A DNA stretch of 64,000 bases from Pseudomonas purpurea (GTDB taxonomy: Bacteria; Pseudomonadota; Gammaproteobacteria; Pseudomonadales; Pseudomonadaceae), in assembly GCF_039908635.1 (NCBI RefSeq), contig NZ_CP150918.1, forward strand, positions 3,777,001 to 3,841,000, given 5' to 3'. Position 1 is the stretch's first letter; each line of letters starts with the position of its first letter. Below, piece after piece: positions 38,001 to 48,200 of this stretch. The notes under the pieces were generated by a model that saw only the letters and a list, made by a program, of their open reading frames with translations, was not told where the DNA came from and searched no databases. The position numbers and the translations under genes are program-made.

Positions 38001-41000
38001 ACGCCGTCTGCGCGGTACTGCACCAGGTCACCGGTGCGATACAGCATCTGACCGCTGTCGCGGGCAAACGGGTCCGGCACGAAACGTTCGGCACTCAGCC
38101 CCGGACGCTCATGGTAACCACGGGCCAGGCCGCCGCCACCGATGTACAACTCACCACTGACGCCAACCGGCACCGGGTTCAGCCATTGGTCCAACACGTA
38201 CGCCGTGCGCTCGCCCACCGGACGACCGATCGGCATGTACTGCGCATCGAAGCCTTCACCCAGATGGGCGCGCCAGATCAGCGGCGTGACCACGGTTTCG
38301 GTCGGACCGTAGCCGTTGATGATGCGCGGCGGCTGCAAAGTCTGCTGGATATGGTCGAAGCAGGCACGGGACGTGGCTTCACCGCCCACCGTGTAAGAAC
38401 GGATCGGCAGGCGACGCCCGGCCTCACCGGCGTAGTCCGCCAGTTGTTGCAGGTAGCTCGGGGTGAAACACGCGATGGTGATGCCATGGCGCTCGATTTC
38501 ATCGACCGTGCGGTCCACGCCCCAGAGGTCGTTGTCACGCGGCATCAGCGCCGAACCGAACAACAGCGGCGTCAGGTAACGCTCATGGGCACCGTCGAAG
38601 TTGATCGAGGCAAATTGCAGCTCGCGGTCCTGCGGGGTCATGCCATACAGGTCGCCAATCGAACGGCAGTGCATGACCAGCGGACCGTGGGTAACCGCCA
38701 CGCCCTTGGGCTGACCGGTCGAGCCCGAGGTGTAGATCAGGTATGCAAGGTTCTGCGCCACGTTAAGGTTCGGCAGGTTGACCGCATCGGCCTCATTCGT
38801 CGGTGCATCGGCATCGTCCAGCAGCAAGGTGTTCAGGCCCGCCGGAACCGGCAGGGTCGAGACCACGCGTGCCTGGCTCAGCAACAGGCGGATGCCGCTG
38901 TCGGCCATCATGTAGGTCAACCGTTCCTGCGGATACGCCGGGTCTAGCGGCACGTACGCCGCGCCGGACTTGAGCACCGCCAGCAAGGCGATGACCATTT
39001 CCACCGAGCGCTCCACCGCCAGCCCGACACGCTGCTCGGGACCGGCACCCTGCTCGCGCAAACGACGTGCGAGACGGTTGGCGCGGGCGTTGAGTTCGGC
39101 GTAGCTCAATTGCCGCTCGCCAAAGATCAGCGCCAGGCTGTCCGGCGCGCGGGCCACTTGCGCCTCGAATACTTCATGCACGCACTCATCGAGGCGGTAG
39201 CGGGTTTCGATGTGGTTCCAGTCTTCCAGCAGCAAGCGGTTTTCACCGTTGCTGAGCATCGGCAGGTCGCCCAGCTTGCACTCAGGCGTGGTGCACAAGC
39301 CATCGAGCAAGCTGACCAAATGCTGCGTCAGTGCGCCAATGGCGTCTCGGGCGAACAGGGCGCTGTCGTAGCTGATGCGCAGCAGCAGGCTCTCGCCCAG
39401 TTCGGCGGCCAGCGACAGCGGGAAACTGGTCTGCTCGCAGTGCGCGATGGAAGAAAACTTCAGCGGGCTCGGGTTGCCATTCTCCAGGGCTTCGGCCACC
39501 GGGTAGTTTTCAAACACCAGCAAGGTGTCGAACAGCGACTCGCCGCTATGCCCGGCCCAGCGTTGCACATCCGCCAACGGCGTGTGCTCGACGTCGCGCA
39601 ACTTGAGGTTGAGTGCCTGAACCTCGGCCACCCACTGCGCCGCGCACTGTTCCGGGTGCGGGGTCGCGATCACCGGCAAGGTGTTGATGAACAGGCCCAC
39701 TTGTTGCTCGATGCCTTGCAACTCGCTCGGACGCCCGGACACGGTGGCGCCGAACGCCACCGTGCGCTGCCCGGTGTAGCGCTGCAACAGCAGCAGCCAA
39801 GCAGCTTGCAGCAAGGTGTTCGGGGTCACACGGGCCTGGCGGGCGTACTGGTTCAGACGCTCGGTGGCGTCACGCTCCAGCGTCAGGTGATGGGTCTGAT
39901 GGCCCAGCTCCTGCAACGCTTGCGCCGCCGTCGGCGCGGACAGCGCACCGGCCAGTCGGGTCGGTTCGGTAAAGGTCTGCAGTTGCTCCAGCCAGAACGC
40001 CTCGCAGGCCACACGGTCACGACCGCCAAGCCATTTCATGTAGTCGCGATAACGCCCGCTGCTCGCGGCGGGCGTTATCCCGCTATAGCGCTGCAGCACT
40101 TCCCCGAACAACTGCGAGGTGCTCCAGCCGTCCAGCAGAATGTGGTGATTGGTGAAGATCAGGTGATGGCTGTCCGCCGCTGTCCGCACCAGGGTCAGGC
40201 GCAACAGCGGTGCGGCTGTCAGGTCGAATCCACGCTGGCGGTCCTCTTCGGCCAGACGCTCCAGCGCCTCGGGCAGGTTCGCTTTGTCGCGCCAGTCCAG
40301 CACGGTCAGCGGCAGTTGTACGTCTGCCAGAATCACCTGCAACGGCCGCGAGCCATTGCTCTCGCTGAAGAACGCCGCACGCAGGATCTCATGACGGTCC
40401 AGCGCCTGTTGCCAGGCCGTGCGGAAGGCCTCGACCTCGATACCCTGCACGTCCACGCGCATCTGCGGAATGTAAGCACCGGCATCCGGGGCAAACAGGC
40501 TGTGAAACAGCATGCCTTCCTGCATCGGCGACAGCGGGAAAATATCCTCGATCTGCCGCGCCGCCATCGGCAACGCATCCAGTTGCGCCTGATCGACGCT
40601 CACCAGCGGCACGTCGCTCGGGGTCAGGCCGCAGGCACCGCTGAGGCAATGCTCGATCAGCAGTTGCAGTTCCAGCGCATAGGCGTCGGCCAGGCGCTGC
40701 ACGTTTTCACGGGCGAACACTTCGCCGCTGAAGGTCCAGCTCAGGCGCAATTGCCCGGCGTACACCTGACCGTTGATGCTCAGGCCACGGTCCAGAGACG
40801 CCGAAGCGCCCTGCTCCGCGCCGCCGCTTTCACGCGCCGGACGCCATGGCGCCTGCTCGTCGAAACTGGCGTCGAACTGGCCCATGTAGTTGAAGGTGAC
40901 CTGCGGCTCGGGCAAGTCGCCCAGCCCCGCATCACCGAGGTAACGCAAAATGCCAAAGCCGATGCCTTTGTCCGGCACTGCGCGCAGTTGCTCCTTGACG

Positions 41001-44000
41001 GCCTTGATGCTCGCCGCCAAATCGCTGGCCGGGGTCAGTTTCACCGGGAAGATCGAGGTGAACCAGCCCAGCGTCCGGGTCAGGTCGATGTCGTCGAACA
41101 GGTCTTCACGACCGTGGCCTTCGAGTTTTACCAGGGTCGACGACTGCCCGGTCCAGTTGCCCAGCACACGGGCCAGCGCGGTCAGCAGCAAGTCGTTGAC
41201 CTGGGTGCGGTAAGCCGCCGGAGCGTCCTGCAACAACTGTCGGGTCAAGGTGCTGTCGAGGAGGGTTTCGACGCTCACCGCATGCTCGCTGGCCAGGCTG
41301 CCTTGCGGGTTGTCCGCCGGCAGTTCCACCTGCACGTCGCGGTACTGCCCTTGCCAGTAAGCAGCCTGGTTCCGTAGTTCGGTGCTTTGCGCGTGACGCT
41401 GCAACCGTGCCGCCCAGTCCTTGTAGGCACTGGTTTTCGCCGGCAGACGCAGGGTTTCACCCTGCCGTGCCTGGGTGTAGGCGGCTTGCAGGTCTTCCAG
41501 CAACAGGCGCCAGGACACACCGTCCACCGCCAGGTGATGCACCACCAGCAACAACCGCTGCCCGGCCGCGCCCATGTCCACCAGCAAGGCACGCAGCAAC
41601 GGGCCGTCCTGCAAATCAAGACTGGCCTGCGCTGCATCGCACAGGGCCAGCAGTTCTTCGGCCTGCGTGGCCTGACGCTGCCACAGCAGATCGTCGCTGC
41701 TCCACTGTTCGGCCTGGGCCTGCTGCCACACGCCGTCCACGTGGAGGAAGCGCAGGCGCAAGGCATCGTGATGCTCAAGCAACGCCGTCAGGGCCTGTTG
41801 CAGGCAGGCACTGTCCAGCGGCTCGCGCAGTTCCAGCAGCACCGATTGGTTCCAGTGGTTACGCGACTCGATGTGCTGCGCGAAGAACCAGTGCTGGATC
41901 GGCGTCAGCAGCACCTCGCCGCGCACCGGGCCCTGGTCGATCACCAGACCGGCGCTTCGCTCTGCCACACCGGCCAGGCTCTGCACCGTCTGGTGCTGGA
42001 ACAGGTCGCGTGGCGTGATGCGGATGCCCGCCTGACGTGCGCGGCTGACCACCTGAATCGAGATGATCGAGTCGCCGCCCAGCTCAAAGAAGTTGTCGCT
42101 GATGCCAATGCGCTCGATCTTCAGCACGTCCTGCCAGATCGCGACCAGCGCGGCCTGCATGTCATCCGTCGGGGCGCTGTAGTCCTGCTGTGCAAGCGCC
42201 GCATCCGGGGTCGGCAACGCGCCGCGATCCAGCTTGCCGTTGCTGGTCAGTGGCCAGCTGTCGAGCGTAAGCAGATGCACCGGCACCATGTAGTCCGGCA
42301 GCCCGGCGCGCAGGTGTTCGAGCAGGGACTGGCGCAACTCGGCGTCGTCCTGCTTGAGGGTGAAGTACGCCACCAGTTGCTGGCTGCCATTGACCTGCGG
42401 CGCCAGCACCAGCGCCTGTTCAATGGCCGGATGGCTTTGCAGGCGGTCCTGGATTTCTCCCAGTTCGATACGGAAACCACGGATCTTCACCTGATGGTCG
42501 ATCCGCCCGGCGTACTCGATGCTGCCATCGGCGCAGTAGCGCGCCAGGTCGCCGGTACGGTACAAACGCACGCCCGGCTCGGTGCTGAACAGATCCGGCA
42601 CAAAACGCGGCGCGGTCAGGTCCGGGCGTTGATGGTAGGCACGCGCCAGCCCCGCGCCGCCGACGTACAACTCACCGACGCAACCCTTGGCCACCGGGTT
42701 GAGGCGAGGGTCGAGGACATACCAGCGCAGGTCCGGAATCGGCTCGCCCAGCGGCGAGTTGTTGGCTCCGTCCAGGTCCAGGCGCGACAACGGACGATAG
42801 GTCACGTGCACCGTGGTTTCGGTGATGCCGTACATGTTGACCAGCACCGGTTGCCGATCATCGAACGTCGCGTACCACGGACGCAGGCTCGCCATGTCCA
42901 GCGCTTCGCCGCCGAACACCACATAACGCAAGGCCATGCCCTGGGCGTTGGCGCAGGCGAACGGCATCAGTTGACGGAATGCCGATGGCGTCTGGTTGAG
43001 CACCGTGACCTGCTCGTCACGCAGCAACTGCGCGAAGTCTTCCGGCGAACGGCTGGTACCGTGCGGCACCACGACCAGTTTGCCGCCGTAGAACAGCGCG
43101 CCGAAAATTTCCCAGACCGAGAAGTCGAACGCATAGGAATGGAACAGGCTCCAGACGTCGTCCGGGCCAAAACCGAACCAGTGTTCGGTGGCGCTGAACA
43201 ACCGCGTCAGGTTGGCATGGGGCAACAACGTCCCCTTGGGCTTGCCGGTGGAGCCGGAGGTGTAAATGACATACGCCAGGTTGTCCGGCGTGGTCAGGTT
43301 CGACAGGTTCTCGGCGCTGGCCTCGGCCAGCCAGTCACTGGCGTCGTCCAGGCTGATCACCTCGACACCGTCCGGCAGCGGCAAACGCGGGGCCAGGGTC
43401 GAGTCGGTCAGCAGCAGTCGCGTGCCGCTGTCAGACAGCATGTAGGCCAAGCGGTCCTGCGGATATTCCGGGTCCAGCGGCACATAGGCGCCACCGGCCT
43501 TGAGGATCGCCAACAGGCTGACGATCATCTCCAGCGAACGCTCCAGGGCAATGCCCACCAGCACATCCGGGCCAACACCGCGCTCGCGCAGACGATGGGC
43601 AACACGGTTGGCCTGGCTGTTCAGTTCGGCGTAGGTCAGGGTCGCGCCGTCACACGTCACCGCGATGCCGTTCGGGTGCGCGGCGACCTGGGCTTCGATC
43701 AGTTGGTGGGCGCACAACCCGGCCGAGGAGCTTGCGACCGGCGCACCGGCAGAGCGGTTCCAGTCCAGCAAGGTCGCCTGATGCTCCTGCGCGTCCAGCA
43801 TGGACAAGTCCGCCAGGGCAACGCGGCCATCCTGGGTGATGGCGTGCAGCAGGTTCAGCCAGTGCCGGCCCAGACGCTCGATGGTCGAGGCGTCGAACAG
43901 CTCGGTGGCGTACACAAACGAGGCGTGAATGCCGTCGTCGCTTTCCACGGTGTCGAGCATCAGGTCGAATTTGGTGGTCTTTTCATCCCAGATCAGCGGC

Positions 44001-45244
44001 TCAACGCGCAAACCCGGCAAGTCCCAGCGCTGCTCGCCGCCCGCCGTGCGCTGGTGGTTGAACATCACCTGGAACAACGGGGTATGGCTCAGGCTGCGCT
44101 CGACATTCAGGCCATCCACCAGTTGTTCGAACGGCAAGTCCTGATGAGCCTGGGCGCCCAGCGCGGCAGCCTTGACCTCGGCCAGCAGTTCGAGGAACGG
44201 CTGATCGGCGTGGGGCTGGCAACGCAGGACCTGGGTGTTGACGAAGAACCCCAGGAGGTTTTCCACGTCCTGGCGGGTCCGGTTGGCGATTGGCACGCCG
44301 ACACGAATGTCGCGCTCGCCGGAGTAACGCTGCAACAGCGCCTGCAACGAAGCCATCAACACCATGAACAGCGTGCAGCCTTCACGGCGTGCCAGCGCTT
44401 GCAAGGCGCCGGACAGCGCGGTCGGTACGCTCAACTCGACACTGGCGCCCTGCTGGCTCGGGATCGCCGGGCGACGACGGTCAGTGGGCAGGCTCAGGGG
44501 CGGATGTTCCTGGCCCAACTGTCCACGCCAATAGTCCAGTTGACGCTCGGCTTCACCGGCCTCCAGCCACAGGCGCTGCCAGCGGGCGAAGTCGGCGTAT
44601 TGAATGCCCAACTCAGGCAGCGCCGGCGTCAGACCGGCGCTCAACTGCCCGTAGAGCTGAGTGAATTCCTGCAACAGAATCGGCAACGAGGCGCCGTCAG
44701 TCACGATGTGGTGGAAGGTCAGCGCCAGCACGTGCTGCTGCGCGCCCTGGCGGATCAAACGGCAACGCATCAGCGGGCCGTTGAGCAAGTCGAACGGCTG
44801 CTCGGCATTGAGCCCCACGTGGTGCCGCAGTTCAGCTTCGTCATTTGCCGTCACCTGAATCAGCGACGTGGCCATGTGAGCATGGATCTTCTGCAACACC
44901 ACTTGCTCGTCCAGGACGAACGTGGTGCGCAGCACTTCGTGACGCTGCACCAGCGCGGCCAGGGTCTGCTCCAGCGCCGCGACGTTCAGTTCGCCGTTGA
45001 GGCGGAAAGCACCGGTCAGGTTGTACGCGGTCGCCTCAGGCTGCATCTGCCAGAGAAACCACAGGCGTTGCTGCGCGTAGGACGCGGGCAGCATCGCGAC
45101 GCCCGGGTCACGCGGTGGAATCGGCAACAGCTCGAGGGTCAGCCCCTGAGCGTGCATTTTTTGCTGCAAGGTACGCCGGGCTTCAGGGCTCAAGCCACAG
45201 AAACGCTGAGCCAGGGTCATCATTCTGTCCGGTGCAGCACTCAT
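32039..45244 (-). CDS. Pyoverdine NRPS, three modules with C-terminal thioesterase
   Basis: This is the third NRPS in the operon (4401 residues). Domains by motif: C (HHIVTDG ~177), A (~510-1010), T (LGGDSI ~1055), E (HHLAVDG ~1236); C (HHILLDG ~1701), A, T (LGGDSI ~2565), E (HHLVIDG ~2746); C (HHILMDG ~3215), A, T (LGGNSI ~4093), TE (GWSLGG ~4223). Specificity codes read by eye: DFWNVGMVHK (Thr), DGECTGGVTK and DGEDSTTVTK (both basic-type, Lys/Orn class). With epimerisation the first two residues are D. The last residue before the TE is the likely site of N5-hydroxy-Orn (cyclic) that PvdA supplies. It starts in the stop region of the 1032-aa NRPS (4-base overlap). The TE releases the peptide. 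The codes need a formal alignment. Confidence 0.9.
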   Translation of the reverse strand: MSAAPDRMMTLAQRFCGLSPEARRTLQQKMHAQGLTLELLPIPPRDPGVAMLPASYAQQRLWFLWQMQPEATAYNLTGAFRLNGELNVAALEQTLAALVQRHEVLRTTFVLDEQVVLQKIHAHMATSLIQVTANDEAELRHHVGLNAEQPFDLLNGPLMRCRLIRQGAQQHVLALTFHHIVTDGASLPILLQEFTQLYGQLSAGLTPALPELGIQYADFARWQRLWLEAGEAERQLDYWRGQLGQEHPPLSLPTDRRRPAIPSQQGASVELSVPTALSGALQALARREGCTLFMVLMASLQALLQRYSGERDIRVGVPIANRTRQDVENLLGFFVNTQVLRCQPHADQPFLELLAEVKAAALGAQAHQDLPFEQLVDGLNVERSLSHTPLFQVMFNHQRTAGGEQRWDLPGLRVEPLIWDEKTTKFDLMLDTVESDDGIHASFVYATELFDASTIERLGRHWLNLLHAITQDGRVALADLSMLDAQEHQATLLDWNRSAGAPVASSSAGLCAHQLIEAQVAAHPNGIAVTCDGATLTYAELNSQANRVAHRLRERGVGPDVLVGIALERSLEMIVSLLAILKAGGAYVPLDPEYPQDRLAYMLSDSGTRLLLTDSTLAPRLPLPDGVEVISLDDASDWLAEASAENLSNLTTPDNLAYVIYTSGSTGKPKGTLLPHANLTRLFSATEHWFGFGPDDVWSLFHSYAFDFSVWEIFGALFYGGKLVVVPHGTSRSPEDFAQLLRDEQVTVLNQTPSAFRQLMPFACANAQGMALRYVVFGGEALDMASLRPWYATFDDRQPVLVNMYGITETTVHVTYRPLSRLDLDGANNSPLGEPIPDLRWYVLDPRLNPVAKGCVGELYVGGAGLARAYHQRPDLTAPRFVPDLFSTEPGVRLYRTGDLARYCADGSIEYAGRIDHQVKIRGFRIELGEIQDRLQSHPAIEQALVLAPQVNGSQQLVAYFTLKQDDAELRQSLLEHLRAGLPDYMVPVHLLTLDSWPLTSNGKLDRGALPTPDAALAQQDYSAPTDDMQAALVAIWQDVLKIERIGISDNFFELGGDSIISIQVVSRARQAGIRITPRDLFQHQTVQSLAGVAERSAGLVIDQGPVRGEVLLTPIQHWFFAQHIESRNHWNQSVLLELREPLDSACLQQALTALLEHHDALRLRFLHVDGVWQQAQAEQWSSDDLLWQRQATQAEELLALCDAAQASLDLQDGPLLRALLVDMGAAGQRLLLVVHHLAVDGVSWRLLLEDLQAAYTQARQGETLRLPAKTSAYKDWAARLQRHAQSTELRNQAAYWQGQYRDVQVELPADNPQGSLASEHAVSVETLLDSTLTRQLLQDAPAAYRTQVNDLLLTALARVLGNWTGQSSTLVKLEGHGREDLFDDIDLTRTLGWFTSIFPVKLTPASDLAASIKAVKEQLRAVPDKGIGFGILRYLGDAGLGDLPEPQVTFNYMGQFDASFDEQAPWRPARESGGAEQGASASLDRGLSINGQVYAGQLRLSWTFSGEVFARENVQRLADAYALELQLLIEHCLSGACGLTPSDVPLVSVDQAQLDALPMAARQIEDIFPLSPMQEGMLFHSLFAPDAGAYIPQMRVDVQGIEVEAFRTAWQQALDRHEILRAAFFSESNGSRPLQVILADVQLPLTVLDWRDKANLPEALERLAEEDRQRGFDLTAAPLLRLTLVRTAADSHHLIFTNHHILLDGWSTSQLFGEVLQRYSGITPAASSGRYRDYMKWLGGRDRVACEAFWLEQLQTFTEPTRLAGALSAPTAAQALQELGHQTHHLTLERDATERLNQYARQARVTPNTLLQAAWLLLLQRYTGQRTVAFGATVSGRPSELQGIEQQVGLFINTLPVIATPHPEQCAAQWVAEVQALNLKLRDVEHTPLADVQRWAGHSGESLFDTLLVFENYPVAEALENGNPSPLKFSSIAHCEQTSFPLSLAAELGESLLLRISYDSALFARDAIGALTQHLVSLLDGLCTTPECKLGDLPMLSNGENRLLLEDWNHIETRYRLDECVHEVFEAQVARAPDSLALIFGERQLSYAELNARANRLARRLREQGAGPEQRVGLAVERSVEMVIALLAVLKSGAAYVPLDPAYPQERLTYMMADSGIRLLLSQARVVSTLPVPAGLNTLLLDDADAPTNEADAVNLPNLNVAQNLAYLIYTSGSTGQPKGVAVTHGPLVMHCRSIGDLYGMTPQDRELQFASINFDGAHERYLTPLLFGSALMPRDNDLWGVDRTVDEIERHGITIACFTPSYLQQLADYAGEAGRRLPIRSYTVGGEATSRACFDHIQQTLQPPRIINGYGPTETVVTPLIWRAHLGEGFDAQYMPIGRPVGERTAYVLDQWLNPVPVGVSGELYIGGGGLARGYHERPGLSAERFVPDPFARDSGQMLYRTGDLVQYRADGVVAYIGRIDHQVKIRGFRIELGEIETRLLTHPQVSETVVVAHDAPRGKQLVAYLVLTPDADGQAEAQIKAWLQAHLPDYMVPAHLIVLTQMPLNPAGKLDRHALPAPQIAQRQQQVQAPTNEMEAALLAIWQDVLNVSPLGVKDNFFELGGDSIISIQVVSRARHQGIRFTPKDVFQHQTVRELAAVARLSSVSMIDQGPVLGELALTPIQHWFFEQDIPQRHHWNQSVLLDVREPLQSSMLESALQHVHQQHDALRLRWHSNTSGAWQAEHAAIGEQPLLTCVDVDVADSDALLACCEQAQTSLDLEQGPLLRAVHIRLADGGERLLLVVHHLVIDGVSWRILLEDVQSLYRQQVAGQAMTLPAKTSAFQSWSRHLHDYAGSPQLLAELPWWQAQAGDHGTLPQDNPQGSLQTRHFASVSSRLDSDLTRQLLQQAPAAYRTRINELLLTALARVICRWSGQPSVQVQLEGHGREGLFEEVDLTRTVGWFTSMFPLRLTPADDLASSIKGIKEHLRRVPNNGIGYGVLRYLGQQPALENTTRITFNYLGQFDQSFDEHALFVPASESSGSSHDDRAPLGNWLNINGQVYGAELVLSWSFSREMYREDTVQYLADAYSAELRALIEHCLALENAGVTPSDFPLAGLDQAQLDGLPLAPSVIEDIYPLSPMQQGMLFHSLIEADQDDGAGAYINQLRMDIDGLDVPRFQQAWQTAFDRHAILRASFHSRADLPQALQVIARQVAVPLQVEDWRDQAQLPARLDALADEQRLAGFVLDQAPLLRLQLVRTSEGRHHFIYTSHHILMDGWSSSQLFGEILQSYAGQALARTAGQYRDYIGWLQRQDAALSEAFWKPLLAQLDTPTRLAASLPALTVDGPERFLEWHHDIEGPAMQGLSEFARASKVTLNSLVQAAWLLLLQRYTGQPSVAFGATVAGRSLDLPGIEEQLGLFINTLPVIATPQPEASVLEWLAQVQQQNLALREFEHTPLYDIQRWSGAKSDSLFDNILVFENYPVAEALEQSGLTGLKFSDIDSHEQTNYPLTLSVEQGESLSFGYSYSTAHFTAERIERLHGHLVQLLMAMSRDPARTLGALPMLSLDEQQSVVDGWGTRALALPSSGQSARVPFMHQRFEAMAAVTPEALALVFEGRSLTYRELNGLANHQAYILREHGVTPDMRVGIAVDRSLEMVVGLLAILKAGGAYVPLDPEYPQDRLAHMISDSNLTLLLSQQHLLAALPIPEQLKVLCLDQACPQGKELAERVAVAGADVAAGGLSPDNLAYVIYTSGSTGMPKGVAISHQAFNRHCDVAIDYFRLTPQDRVLLFSTLNFDGFVEQLYPALCHGAAVVIRGNLLWDSETFYQNVLRSGITVADLPTSYWFLLAQDFASAGPRDYGSLRQVSATGEAMPPQGLSAWKAAGLESVRLLNTYGPTETTVTATFLECADYLDGQRAVPAVMPIGLPLAGRSMYVLDAWLNPLPSGVTGELYIGGDLLARGYHGRPALSAERFVADPFSQQPGGRLYRTGDLVRYSADGEIEYIGRVDHQVKVRGFRIELGEIESRLQQHEQVREAVVVALEGAGGKQLVGYVVAVDGSQCDALRVELLELLAETLPDYMLPNPLILLDSMPLTPGGKLDRSALPAPDWQGREYVAPGSRVQRQLAAVWQQVLGVERVGLTDNFFELGGNSILALQVVAKAKALSGVTLSLRDLMSRPSIGELVQTADEEANLNPLLLLNTPVNTQPGLFCIHGGFGTVFDYQPLARRLDGQRSVFGLQSRMLLSAQWQDDDFESIAIDYAQYIRQQQPQGPYQLLGWSLGGPLAMLVAHELEKQGQPVEFVGVLDSALVGVDNLEPWQVALQGFLDSVLPGQPAVVFAEQATEPDLAELTALIGRGVRQGGSLQAGVSAHDLALAFTVDRRLSRLAAAHPRLPTVSAEVVSWVLPAHAPAVRETLAASGNRIKDEYVIDCSHTAIVSETGFLDSLQGQLQEVLATS

Positions 45245-48200
45245 CGCGTTTGTTCCTCGTCGACTTCATCAAACAACGCTTCCAGTGCGTCTACATCGTT
45301 TTCCTTGTGTTCGCTCTGCTCGCGGAACAGCTCGATTTCCGTCGCCAGGCGCTCCAGGGTTTCGCCCTCGAAGAACAGCCGCAACGGAATCGCCAGGTTC
45401 AACTCTTCCTGGATGCGGGTGCGAATGCGCGTGGCCAGCAGCGAGTGCCCGCCCAGCTCGAAGAAGCTGTCGTGCACGCCGACACGCTCCACATGCAGGG
45501 CTTCGGCCCAGATCGCGGCCAGGACTTTTTCCAGGTCGCTGCGCGGTGCCACGAACTCGCTGCGACGCACGTCCAGGTCCAGCAAGGCATGACGATTGAG
45601 TTTGCCGTTGGGCATCAGCGGGAAACGTTCCAGCACTTGCAGGCGAGTCGGCTGCATATGCTCGGGCAGCACTTCGGCCAGATGACTGCGCAGTTCCGCC
45701 AGACGGATTTCCGCGGTGTCCGCCGGGGCAATGACAAAGCCCAGTAACTGCGGGCCGGTCGGGGTTTCGCGGGTGATGACCGCGGCGTCTTCGATACCCG
45801 GCGCCTGGCGCATGGCCGCTTCAATCTCGCCGAGTTCGATGCGGAACCCGCGAATTTTCACTTGATGGTCGAGACGACCGAGGTACTCCAGCACGCCGTC
45901 GGCGCGATAGCGACCCAGGTCACCGGTGCGGTACAGACGTTGGCCCGGCGTACGGGCGAACGGGTCCGGTACAAAGCGCTCGGCAGTCAGTACCGGGCGT
46001 TTCAGGTAGCCGCGCGCAATACCCGCGCCGCCCACATACAACTCACCTTCGGCGCCAATGGCCACCGGGCTCAAGTCCGGGCCCAGCACGTGAATGCGCA
46101 TCCCCGGAATCGGTTGGCCGACCGGAATCGTCTCGCCGTCCTGCCCTTCAGGCAGTTCCCAGGCCGAACACCAGACCGTGCCCTCCGTCGGGCCGTACTC
46201 GTTGACCAGCGCCACGTGCGGCAGTTGCTCGCGATGGCGCGCTGCCAGGACATTGCTGCAGGCTTCACCGGCAACGATCACACACGCCAGGGCGTGCTGG
46301 TCGAGGTGTTCAAGAATTTGCGCGTGGTAAGACGGCAAGGTCAGGTAGTGAGAAACCTCCTCGCGCTTAATCAGTGCCGCCAGCAGGACCGGGTCCTTGT
46401 AGTTGTCTTCGTCCGGCAGGCACAAAGTTGCGCCCTGCCCCAGCGCCCAGAAAACACCGGCCACCGAACTGTCGAAGGAGAACGACGAGAGCATCAGGAA
46501 CGAACGCAGCGGCTGACGATAGAACACGCTGCGCGCCAGGGTCGACGCCACGGCATTCGCGTGGCTGATCATCACGCCCTTGGGCGTACCGGTGGAGCCG
46601 GAGGTGTAGATGACGTAAGCCAGGTGGGCATCTTCACCCACCGAATCTGGCGCTGCCTGCGAGGCGGACCAGACCGGCGCCCCGGCCATCAAGGAGATTA
46701 CGCGGTCGCTGTCCAGGTGTTCCGGCAGCGGCTGGCACGCCAGCACATGACGGGCGTCGGCGTCTTCGAGCATGAACGCCAGACGGTCGAGCGGGTAATT
46801 CGGGTCCAGCGGCAAGTAGGCCGCACCGGCCTTGAGCGTGCCGAGCAAAGCAATGACGATTTGCGCCGAGCGCTGGCCATAGACCGCCACGATCTGATCC
46901 GGCTGAACGCCCTGCACACGCAAGGTGTTGGCCACCTGATTGGAACGATCATCCAGTTCGGCATAAGTCAGGCGCTGGCCATTGACGCTCAGGGCGATGC
47001 GGCCCGGATGGCGCGCTGCCTGCTCGGCGAACAGCTCCTGCAAGTAGCGGTAAGGCAACGCCTGACCCGAAGCCTGCGGGTTGAAATCTTCAATCAGGCG
47101 GGACAGTTCCGCCGGGCTGACCTGCGTGGCATCACCCAGCGCCTGCGTCGGCGCCGCCAGCACCTGACGGCTGAACTCGACGAACTGCTCCAGCCAGACC
47201 GCGAGCATCGCGGCCGGCACGGCACCCTCAAGGCTGGACAGCACAAACTGCTCAGCCTGGACGCGCAAACGCAGCACCTCAGGGTTACCGTCATCGACCT
47301 CGATACCCGGCTCGATGCGGTTCTGGAACACGAAACCATAACGCTGCGGTGCGGAGCCTTCGGCACTCAGTTCGAATTCGTTCAGGCAATCCAGCCACGA
47401 CAGCGACTGCTCGATGCCAGTGGTGAAGGAGGCCAGCGCCTGCACCAGGCTGTCACCCGGGCGGTTGTCGAACGCCAGCGGCAAACGCCGCGCGAAGCGA
47501 CCGAGGGTGGCGGCGGTCTGCTCGTTACGACCGTCGGCCTGCCAGCCCATCAGCAGTTTTTCCTGATGGGCAATACGGGCGACGAAGGCCGTCCATAGCA
47601 GCAAGGCCACACGTTCGGCCTCAACCTGATGGGTCGTGGCGAAGCGCTGCACATCCTCCAACAGCTGTGGCGCTACACAAGTGGCCTGGCTGCGCTGGAG
47701 GGAAATGCCCTGGGCTTTTTCGAACGGCAGATGATGCGCAACGCCGAACTGCTGCTGGACATTGCGCCAGAACGCGGCGCCCTGATGACCAATGTCTTCT
47801 TCGCGCAGCTCTTCCTGCCAGGCGGCGTAATCCAGGTATTGCAGGTCTTCTTCGTTGTCCGCCAGTGCCTCGCCGCGCAACAGCGCCTTGAGCTCGGTGG
47901 CCAACACGCGCAACGACGCCTCATCCAGGCTGCTGGCCGGTGCGACCAGGGTCAGCAGCGGTTGACTGTCCTGGGGCTCGACCTGAGCGATCAGCAGTAC
48001 CTGGGCCGGATCATTGGCCATGATCTCGCGGCTGCGGTGCAACGCTTCAGCCACGGACGGCAGCGTGCCTAGCAGGTTGACCGGCAGCTCGTCGTACAGG
48101 CTCTGCACGGGCCACTTCATGCCCGGCAAGCGACGGTAAGCCGTGCGCAGGCTTTCATGGCGCTGGCCGAGTTCGTCCAGCGCCGCCACCAGGGCCTGGG

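Noticed and set aside
32066..38947. Very long open frame (2293 codons) antisense to the 4401-aa NRPS
   Set aside because: In high-GC Pseudomonas genes the antisense frame often lacks stop codons. The frame has no domain, and the NRPS on the other strand explains the sequence.
41387..45592. Long plus-strand open frame over the NRPS junction
   Set aside because: Same reason: a GC-driven shadow of the minus-strand NRPS genes.
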